In this document: positions 1 to 6,000 of the stretch, in pieces | Numbering within the stretch: position 1 is the first letter of the stretch | Layout of the letters: each line of letters starts with the position of its first letter | Assembly (NCBI GenBank): GCA_003224195.1 | Contig: QHYP01000284.1 | Coordinates: 1-6,341 of the forward strand | Direction of reading: 5' to 3' | Length of the DNA stretch: 6,341 bases | From: Acidobacteriota bacterium | GTDB lineage: Bacteria; Acidobacteriota; Terriglobia; Acidiferrales; UBA7541 | The notes under the pieces: generated by a model | What the model saw: the letters and a program-made list of their open reading frames with translations, nothing else | The model's database searches: none | Told to the model about the DNA's origin: nothing | Program-made: the position numbers and the translations under genes

Positions 1-107
1 CACCGAAGCCGGCAACTATCCTCTGCGGTCAAAAAGGTGGTACTAGCCAGAAGGAAATACCCGGCGCGCCGACCACGAGATCAGACAATCCCCAACGGCT
101 TGGCCAG

Positions 108-1295
108 TTACGCCAGCGTATCCGCCGCCCTCAGGAGCTGCTCGCGCTTGTGCGCCGCGCTGACAATGGCCCGCAGCCGCGCCTTGCCCTCCGCCACGAT
201 CGGGTACCCGACCGCCGGCGCATACACGCCCGCCTCGAAGAGTTTCCGCGAAAACTCGTGTGCCTTGCTGGCCTCGCCCACGTGGATCGGAACGATCGGC
301 GTCTCGCTGCCCTCGAAGCGGAAACCGCGCTTCTTCAGCTCTCGCTTGAAAAATTTCGTATTAGCCCACAGTTTCTTGATCAGCCTTTCCCCTTTGGGCG
401 AATCGAGCAGCGTGAACGCGGCCTGGCACGCCGCCGCCGTGGCCGGCGGATGCGAAGTCGAAAACAGGAACGGCCGCGCGCGCAAATAAAGGAATTCAAT
501 CAGGTCGCGCGAGCCGCAGACGTACCCTCCCATCGCTCCGATGGCTTTGCTGAGCGTCCCCACCTGGATGTGCACGCGGCCATGGCAATTGAAATGATCG
601 ATCGTGCCGCGTCCGCCCCGGCCCAGCACGCCCGAAGCGTGCGCGTCGTCCACCATCATGATGCAGTTGTATTTTTCCGCCAGGTCGCAGAGCTGCGGCA
701 GCGGTGCGATGTCGCCGTCCATGGAGAACACGCCGTCGGTAATCAACAGCTTGCGCCCCGCCCAGTTTGCCGTCTCCTGCAGGTTGCGCTCGCAATCGGC
801 CAGGTCCTTGTGCTTGAAAATCTTGATCGTGGCCTTCGATAGACGGCACCCGTCAATAATCGACGCGTGATTCAACTCGTCGGAAACGATCAGGTCGTCC
901 TTGCCCAGAACCGCCGAGACTGTTCCCGCGTTGGCCGTGAAGCCTGACTGGAAAACCACGCACGCTTCCACGTTCTTGAAGCGCGCAATCTGCTCTTCCA
1001 GGTCCATGTGCAGCTTCATCGTCCCCGCGATGGTGCGCACGGCGCCCGCTCCTGCCCCATACTTCCTCACTGCCTCGAGCGCCGCCTTGCGCAGCGCCTT
1101 GTGCGTCGTCAGGCCGAGGTAATTGTTCGATGCCAGGTTGATGACCTCTTTTCCGTCAAACGTGCATACGGGCTTTTGCTCGCCTTCGAGGACTCGCAGC
1201 TTCGGCGCCACCCCCTTGGCCCGCAGCTCGTCGAGCTGCTCGGTTACGTACTCGAGAGGGTTTTGTTTCGTGGTCTGCGCGGCAGTTTCGGACAT
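108..1295 (-). CDS. kbl: Glycine C-acetyltransferase (2-amino-3-ketobutyrate CoA ligase)
   Basis: This cytosolic PLP enzyme of the alpha-oxoamine synthase family (fold type I) catalyses the second step of threonine degradation: 2-amino-3-ketobutyrate plus CoA gives glycine and acetyl-CoA. The 395-residue product matches the usual ~395-400 residues and looks complete. Visible family motifs are NLASNNYLGL (~53-62), the glycine-rich AGAGAVRTIAGT (~81-92), LNHASIIDG with the cofactor-stacking His143, VDDAHASG with Asp216 and His219, and GTLSKAIGAMGG, where Lys250 should form the Schiff base with PLP. The C-terminus carries the typical LRAIVSAAH stretch. The frame stays open upstream to 1466, but I chose the ATG at 1295: it begins MSETAAQ at the family's usual N-terminus and has AAGGAG nine bases upstream. 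It lies 94 bp downstream of tdh on the same strand, the classic tdh-kbl pairing. 8-amino-7-oxononanoate synthase (BioF) is the nearest alternative, but the tdh neighbour and motif wording favour Kbl. Confidence 0.95.
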   Translation of the reverse strand: MSETAAQTTKQNPLEYVTEQLDELRAKGVAPKLRVLEGEQKPVCTFDGKEVINLASNNYLGLTTHKALRKAALEAVRKYGAGAGAVRTIAGTMKLHMDLEEQIARFKNVEACVVFQSGFTANAGTVSAVLGKDDLIVSDELNHASIIDGCRLSKATIKIFKHKDLADCERNLQETANWAGRKLLITDGVFSMDGDIAPLPQLCDLAEKYNCIMMVDDAHASGVLGRGGRGTIDHFNCHGRVHIQVGTLSKAIGAMGGYVCGSRDLIEFLYLRARPFLFSTSHPPATAAACQAAFTLLDSPKGERLIKKLWANTKFFKRELKKRGFRFEGSETPIVPIHVGEASKAHEFSRKLFEAGVYAPAVGYPIVAEGKARLRAIVSAAHKREQLLRAADTLA

Positions 1296-1304
1296 GAGGG
1301 AACG

Positions 1305-1310
1305 CTCCTT
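1305..1310 (-). promoter_or_regulatory. Ribosome binding site of kbl
   Basis: The minus strand reads AAGGAG here, nine bases before the ATG at 1295. It is a strong Shine-Dalgarno match and decides the start against the in-frame upstream extension to 1466, which would give a non-homologous 57-residue leader. Confidence 0.75.
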
Positions 1311-1389
1311 CTGGAATGATCGGCTGAGGTAACTTCCATTCTGAACCTCTGGGCGGGAAAAGGGCAAACGGCAAAAGCGCGCGGTTGAA

Positions 1390-2431
1390 TTACCTGGGCA
1401 GACCGTTGGGGTAGAGCAGAATTTTTCCGGCCAGACCGCCTTGCAGCCGCGCGAACGCCTCTTCAAATTTCTCCAGCGCCGCGCGCTCGCCGAACAGCGG
1501 ATCCAAATTCAGCCGGCCCGCCTTCAGCAGCGCCGTCATCTGCACCCAGGTCTGAAACATCCGCCGCCCGTAGATGCCCTGAACCGTCGCTCCCTTGAAA
1601 ATCACGTCATTCACCAGGTCGAGCGGCACGGACTCCGTCGGAATCCCCAGCAGCGATGCGCGGCCGCCGGCGCGCAGCGCCTTAAATCCCTGCTGAATCG
1701 CCGTCGGATTGCCGGACATCTCGAGCAGAACATCAACGCCCGTTCCGCCGGTCTCAGCCAGAATCCGCGCGACGGCATTCTCCGCCGCCGGATTCAAAAT
1801 CACATCGGTGCCCATTTTTTTCGCCATCGCGCGCCGATGCTCGTTTGTTTCCGTCGCGAACACCGTCGAACTGCCGCACGCCTTCGCCACGGCAATCGCC
1901 ATCAAGCCGATCGGTCCGCAGCCGGTGACGAGCACGGTCTGCCCCGCAATCGCCCCGGCCAGCACGGTGTGCACCGCGTTCCCCAGCGGATCCAGAATCG
2001 CCGCGTAGTGCTCTGGAATCGCCGGATCGAGCCTCCAGATATTCGCTGCCGGGATTTTTACGAACTCCGCGAACGCGCCGTCCTCGTCGATTCCGATAAT
2101 CCGCAGATTCTGGCAGATATGCGCTTCGCCGAGCCTGCACTGGTGGCAATGCCCGCAATTGATGTGCATCTCCGCGCTGACGAAGTCGCCCGCCATCACC
2201 GCGGCGACTTTTTCGCCCGCGCGCTCGACCACGCCGCAAAATTCATGCCCCAGCGTGACTGGCGGCCTGATGCGTCCCTGCGACCAGCGGTCCCAGCCGT
2301 AAATGTGCAGGTCCGTGCCGCAAATCGAAGCCGCCTTCACGCGCACGCACTTCCGTCGGCCCAATCGCGGGCACGGGCGCGGTTTCCAGCGTCAGCCCGC
2401 GCGCCGGCCGCATCTTCCGAAGCGCTTTCAT
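1390..2431 (-). CDS. tdh: L-threonine 3-dehydrogenase, interrupted by a frameshift
   Basis: This zinc-dependent medium-chain dehydrogenase oxidises L-threonine to 2-amino-3-ketobutyrate with NAD+, feeding Kbl directly downstream. The coding sequence is split between two frames. The N-terminal part (MKALRKMRPARG... to GPTEVR) is in one frame from 2431. The rest, from about 2343 to the TAA at 1390, is in another. Restoring two bases near 2344-2350 gives a 347-residue protein. Numbered from MKAL, it puts catalytic zinc Cys38 (SICGTDLH), His63-Glu64 (GHE), His90 and structural zinc Cys93/96/99/107 exactly where E. coli TDH has them. The Rossmann motif VTGCGPIG, the GNAVHT segment and IFKGATVQGIYGRRMF are also typical. 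The acidic residue in ATETNE suits NAD. An alternative ATG at 2443 adds MPTT; neither start has a clear Shine-Dalgarno. Automatic callers would likely start at TTG 2364 and lose the N-terminus. The break may be a sequence error or a real lesion. Confidence 0.9.
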
Positions 2432-2508
2432 CGTTGTCGGCATAGGGGAATGATCGGGTGCGGCTTGATCCTGCGGCCCAAGCCCCGGATGTTAGCACAC
2501 GCTTTCTT

Positions 2509-2540
2509 TCGCAGGGGCACGATATATCGTGCCCCTGCGA
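2509..2540. repeat. Perfect 32-bp palindrome between the M28 gene and tdh
   Basis: Two 16-base arms (2509-2524 and 2525-2540) are exact reverse complements, centred on ATAT and GC-rich outside (GCAGGGGCACG / CGTGCCCCTGC). As RNA it would form a ~14-bp hairpin with a tiny loop. It begins four bases beyond the M28 stop codon (TGA, 2547-2545), where a 3' hairpin could end or protect the transcript. No U-tract follows on either strand, so it is not a textbook intrinsic terminator. The form and position also fit a dispersed REP-like intergenic palindrome. Copy number elsewhere cannot be seen from this window. Confidence 0.85.
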
Positions 2541-2544
2541 GAAA

Positions 2545-4550
2545 TCACTTCGCCTGCTCCACCACGCCAATCTTCTCGAGCGCCCTCAGATACTCCACCA
2601 CCATCTCCAGCGGCACCGGCCCATACTCCGCCGATACCGCATCGCGAATCTGCTGCGCGCTCCGCTTCGCATCCACAAAATTCAGCACCTCGTACGCGTA
2701 CTCTTCTCCCGCTCCCCAAAGCCCCTCATAGCTCAGCAATTTCGGCGTCGCCACTCCCGCCGCCTTTGCGTGCTCCGCGAAATAGTCGTACCCAAACACC
2801 GTCAGCGGACCTCTCGGCTCCGTCTTGCGTGCAAACCTCAGCAGACCGTCACCCGTAGCCTTAATCGCCCGGTGAGTGCCGATCTCCAGATCCAACTTTC
2901 CTTCAGGACCCAACCAAGACTCGGTGGAGTTCGCTACCGCGCGCTCATAAAGATTCCAGTTCCAAGTGATGTTTTCCTGCTCCTCTGAAGGAAGAATCCA
3001 TCGGCGAATGGCATAAATCTCTAATCGGCGCGGACTTCCGTAGTTTCCAAACAGAGCCAAACGAAAGACATCGCCCTTGCCTTTCAGGCTGGCGAGTGAG
3101 TATCCGCTCGCTGCTCCGATAAACGCCGCCCGTTTCAGCTTCGTCGGATCGGTATTTGCCGCCGAATCGAAATTGGTGTGAATGTACCGGTCGGGCCAGT
3201 CATTCAGATAAATCGCCGGTATCTTGAACGAAGAATCCTGATACACGTCGTGGTCGCTCCCCATCGAATACGGCGAAAATTCCGCCCGCAGCGGCTCCTT
3301 GCCTCCTTCCGGCGCCACTAACGGATACTCCGCGCGAACGCCCACGCCACGTCATGCACGAATGACGGCAGGCTCATCGGCCCGCGTGTCACGTGGAACA
3401 CCGCCTTTGTCTCCGGCCCTCCGCCCACCATGTCCATGTGCACCACCGCCTTGACGCGCCGCGCGAATTCCGGCTTGCCGTTCAGCAACGCCAGCGTCCC
3501 TTCGATCTCGGGCGGCCAGATAAACCGAATCGTCCGCGCCGGCCGCACGAGTTTTCCTTCATTGATCAACTTTTGCAACGTGCGCGCCACCTCCAGAGTC
3601 GTCACGCACCCGCTGGCATTATCATTCGCTCCCGGCCGCTGGTGGTCCAGGTGGCAACTGAACGCAATCTCTTCGTCCTTGAGCTTTGGGTCCGCGCCCG
3701 GAATCGTCGCCGTCACCACTTCATACGCGCCCGGATGCTGCCCCGCCTTCACCACTGCATGTAGCAGGACACCTTCCCCGCGCGCCAGTCGCACCCGCAG
3801 CGCTCGCCCCGTCTTGAGCGACACCATGAAGCCGAACGTCTTATTCGCCGAAAACGTGTTGAGATGCCCCCAGCGGATCAGGTTCTCGTCCTCGCCCCAC
3901 CACGCCGTCTTCTGGTTCTGCGCGTAACTCACAATCCCCGCCGCGCCGAATTTCCCCACCGCCAAATCCTGTACCGCCCCTGGCTGCGCCGCCGCTAGCA
4001 CAATCTTCCCCTCAACGTCCTTACCGGCGTAATCGCCCTCTTTCGTTCCCTCGCCCACGTCCACCAACTCCGCTGTCACGTCAGAGCCCTCGCTGTCCTC
4101 CGCCAGCGTAATCGGCTCCGCTTCGTAGCTCGCGAGCTTCACCGCCGGGTGCCAGCCGCTTTCCTCTTTGTGCAGTTCCCAGAGTTCCCCGATCTCCGCG
4201 TCCCACGCCGGCCGCGACCTTTGTGTTCCGTAAAAAATCTTTCCGTCCGCCGGAAATTCCAGAATTGCGACGTCGCTCAATCCGTACGCTCGCGCCCGTT
4301 CCGCCACCAGCTCTGCCGCCGAATGAAAACCCTTGGACCCGCGCTGCCGGTGAAACCGCGTGATACCTTCGAGGTTCCGCTTCGCCGCCTCCCCGGAAAC
4401 CTCCTGCGCCAGCGCCGCCACGTCTTTCTCCGGCAGCAGCGGCGGCTTTTGCGCCCACGCACTCCGCGCAAAGAACGTGGCCGCTGCCACCGCCATGGCC
4501 ATCTCTGCGATCCGATGTGAGAGAATTCCTAGAACATTCCCGCGTAACAC
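2545..4550 (-). CDS. Secreted M28-family metallopeptidase with PA-like domain, interrupted by a frameshift
   Basis: Predicted exported zinc aminopeptidase or peptidase, about 668 residues once one missing base near 3330-3339 is restored. The N-terminus has a signal peptide ending ARSAWA before QKPP. I chose GTG 4550 because GGAGG lies five bases upstream; GTG 4556 (two residues longer) overlaps that site, and ATG 4502 would lose the charged n-region. A protease-associated-like segment (YAGKDVEGKIVLAAA, FGAAGIVSYAQNQ; ~175-213) precedes the catalytic core. M28 signatures are SCHLDHQRPGANDNASG (zinc His and bridging Asp), WPPEIEGT (catalytic Glu), VVHMDMVGGG (zinc Asp) and, in the second frame, GSDHDVYQD, IPAIYLNDWPDRYIHTNFD (last zinc His) and DPTKL. 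The last ~65 residues resemble a small winged helix (NFVDAKRSAQQIRDAVSAEYG). The break lies between the last two metal ligands, so as written the product would be inactive. It starts 42 bp after the transporter stop. The substrate is unknown. Confidence 0.85.
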
Positions 4551-4555
4551 GGCCA

Positions 4556-4560
4556 CCTCC
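4556..4560 (-). promoter_or_regulatory. Ribosome binding site of the M28 peptidase gene
   Basis: The minus strand reads GGAGG, five bases before the GTG at 4550. It sits in the 42-bp gap after the transporter stop codon, so the peptidase can be translated from a shared message. It supports GTG 4550 over GTG 4556. Confidence 0.55.
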
Positions 4561-4592
4561 GCGGCGCGTACCCTCTCCGCCGCGCTTGTAGA

Positions 4593-5549
4593 TTACGATC
4601 CCACGACTTCTGCCGCGTCTGCCACCGGGACGGCCGCTTCCGGCTTCTTCGCTGGCATCGTGGTGATCACCAGCACGCTGATCAACACAAACAGAGTCCC
4701 CAGAATCGTTCGCAGACCAAGCGCTTCGCCGCCCAGGAAATAGCCAACCGACACGGCGACAACCGGATTCACGTACGCATAGGTCCCGACTTTTGTCGGC
4801 GATTCATGATGAATCAGCCAAACATAGGCGGTAAACGCGATGATGGAGCCGGCGACAATCAGGTAAAGCAACGAGAGCCACGCTGCTCGTGAGACGATTG
4901 ACGGATGGAAATTACGAAATTCGCCCAGAGCGGCCGCCGTGAGAGCCAGAAACACTCCGCCGGCCAGCATCTGCGCTCCCGAGCTCATGACCTTGGAAGG
5001 CGGCAGCGGCAGCTTGCGCGTAAGCGCAGACGATATCGACCAGCTCACCGATGCAACGATCAGCGCCACGGCGCCCATCCTGTCGATCGGGGCCCCGCCG
5101 AGGTTCAACGAGCGGCTCACCAGCACTGCCACTCCGCCAATCCCGATCAAAAGGGCCACGGCCAGGCGCACGGTGAGCTTTTGCGTTCGAAGAAAAATGA
5201 TTTCCGACAGCGCCATAAACGCTGGGATGGTGGCCAGCATGACTGCCGCAATGCCCGAAAGTACACGCTGCTCGGCCCAGAACACCAGTCCGTAGTCGAG
5301 GACGAAGATCAGGATGGCGAGTAAAGATACGGACATCCATTGACGCCCGCTCGGTGAGCGCTCCCCGTGGGCGATCGTCCAGCCATAAAGAACGAGTCCC
5401 GCAACCAGGAAACGCATCGCCGCCAGGAGAAACGGCGGAACTTCGCGAACGCCAACACGAATTGCGAGAAACGTGGATCCCCACACAAAATAGATAATCG
5501 CGAAAGCCAGCACGGTCTTCCACGCCGGGCGATGGATTTTGGCTTCCAT
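4593..5549 (-). CDS. EamA/DMT-family transporter (YedA-like)
   Basis: A 318-residue inner-membrane protein of the drug/metabolite transporter superfamily with two EamA repeats (about 12-145 and 157-295). Roughly ten hydrophobic segments can be traced, at about 11-31, 38-58, 71-90, 96-118, 127-146, 157-175, 188-208, 222-241, 253-274 and 280-297. The signature FVWGSTFLAIRVG (21-33) and the YVWLIHHESPTKVGTYAYVNP region of repeat two (~242-262) resemble E. coli YedA and related proteins. Such proteins usually export amino acids, metabolites or toxic compounds; the substrate cannot be read from sequence. The frame stays open to 5693, but the ATG at 5549 (MEAKIHRPAWKT) is chosen because the upstream 48 codons look non-homologous and run through an inverted-repeat element. 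No good Shine-Dalgarno precedes it, so the start is the weak point. The gene lies upstream of the M28 peptidase with a 42-bp gap and may share its transcript. Confidence 0.88.
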   Translation of the reverse strand: MEAKIHRPAWKTVLAFAIIYFVWGSTFLAIRVGVREVPPFLLAAMRFLVAGLVLYGWTIAHGERSPSGRQWMSVSLLAILIFVLDYGLVFWAEQRVLSGIAAVMLATIPAFMALSEIIFLRTQKLTVRLAVALLIGIGGVAVLVSRSLNLGGAPIDRMGAVALIVASVSWSISSALTRKLPLPPSKVMSSGAQMLAGGVFLALTAAALGEFRNFHPSIVSRAAWLSLLYLIVAGSIIAFTAYVWLIHHESPTKVGTYAYVNPVVAVSVGYFLGGEALGLRTILGTLFVLISVLVITTMPAKKPEAAVPVADAAEVVGS

Positions 5550-5589
5550 AGCGGATTCTGCAGGGCGAGGCACAGCCGGCGCGAAGCGA

Positions 5590-5696
5590 CTAGTGCCGTT
5601 CCAACTATTTTGCGCTGGACTCGCACGCGGAAAACAACCCCATTCCCGGCGGCTTCCATGCGCGGACTTTACCTCAGCAAGTTGGAACGGCACTAG
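5590..5696. mobile_element. MITE-like element with 17-bp perfect inverted repeats
   Basis: CTAGTGCCGTTCCAACT at 5590-5606 is matched exactly by its reverse complement at 5680-5696, with 73 bases between. CTAG lies at both ends. It can be read as a 4-bp target duplication around a 99-bp element (5594-5692) with 13-bp terminal repeats (TGCCGTTCCAACT). That size and form fit a miniature inverted-repeat element; CTAG fits the YTAR-type target of IS5-family transposases, though CTAG is itself palindromic, so the duplication is ambiguous. No transposase is encoded. The element ends 40 bp upstream of the transporter start and would lie in its promoter or leader. A large cruciform or mRNA-leader stem with no mobility is the alternative. 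Confidence 0.6.
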
Positions 5697-5791
5697 ATTA
5701 GCAGGAATTTCCCGAGAGGCGATTCGATGCAGGCGGGCCCTGAAACCATTATGGCCGCCGGTTGAGTAGCTCAGAAACCCCTTTTGGGGCC

Positions 5792-5821
5792 AACTTCCGG
5801 GTTGCCGACCAACCGGGAGTT
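5792..5821. repeat. Imperfect stem-loop in the intergenic region
   Basis: Arm AACTTCCGGGTTG (5792-5804) pairs with CAACCGGGAGTT (5810-5821) across a five-base loop, giving about 12 pairs with one bulged G and one G-U wobble. It follows directly on CCCCTTTTGGGG (5779-5789 region), a second short inverted repeat. There is no U-tract on either side. It could be a leader structure, an operator-like site or a terminator remnant; nothing decides between these. Confidence 0.45.
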
Positions 5822-5988
5822 ATCGTGTGGTGGCTCAAATCGAAATGCTGAATTCATTCACTCCTACGGGTAGCCCGTCATACGTCAACTGGGCGTCAAG
5901 AGCGGGAGTATGATATTCGCGTGCAACTTGAATCGCCGTTTAGCCTCCTTTGTCGTGCAATGGGAACGCAGGTCTCGCCCCGCGCAGT

Positions 5989-5993
5989 AGGAG
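5989..5993 (+). promoter_or_regulatory. Ribosome binding site of the rightward gene
   Basis: AGGAG stands seven bases before the ATG at 6001, a near-ideal Shine-Dalgarno and spacing. It fixes ATG 6001 rather than the ATG two codons later as the likely start. Confidence 0.7.
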
Positions 5994-6000
5994 ATAACAG

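Larger units (their letters stand above)
5550..6000. other. Divergent intergenic region
   Basis: This 451-bp gap separates the minus-strand transporter gene from the plus-strand gene at 6001. It holds the MITE-like element (5590-5696), a stem-loop (5792-5821) and a small hairpin ACGGG-TAG-CCCGT (5866-5878). Promoters for both directions should lie here, but none is convincing. TATGAT at 5909-5914 is a possible -10 for the rightward gene without a good -35. For the leftward gene, a weak TTGTTT / CAAAAT pair with a 19-base spacer lies inside the repeat element. I see no conserved protein in any frame, only the doubtful 27-residue leader ORF ending at 6004. Confidence 0.7.

Noticed and set aside
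1..107. End of another gene or a terminator downstream of kbl
   Set aside because: No conserved protein in any frame. A T5 run on the minus strand (about 33-37) has no adequate stem before it, and CGGCGCGCCG at 62-71 is a short chance palindrome.
150..842. Open frame on the plus strand (230 codons) antisense to kbl
   Set aside because: Arg-rich, low-information translation across a well-supported kbl; a shadow frame.
1296..1466. 57-codon N-terminal extension of kbl
   Set aside because: It overlaps the end of tdh, has no homology-like content, and the internal ATG at 1295 has a strong ribosome binding site and normal family length.
1441..2445. Long open frame on the plus strand (334 codons) antisense to tdh
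   Set aside because: Its Arg/Ala/His-rich translation has no recognisable domain and mirrors the codon bias of tdh; high GC keeps antisense frames open.
2509..2540. Classic Rho-independent terminator for the M28 gene
   Set aside because: The hairpin is strong but no U-run follows on either strand (GAAAGAAAGC on the minus side, GAGAAATC on the plus side).
3318..3345. Programmed -1 frameshift in the M28 gene
   Set aside because: The junction TTCGCGCGGAG has no X-XXY-YYZ slippery heptamer, and no strong downstream structure was seen, so an indel is more likely.
5550..5693. 48-codon N-terminal extension of the transporter
   Set aside because: It runs through the inverted-repeat element and lacks any membrane or transporter-like sequence; MEAKIHRPAW at 5549 is the natural start.
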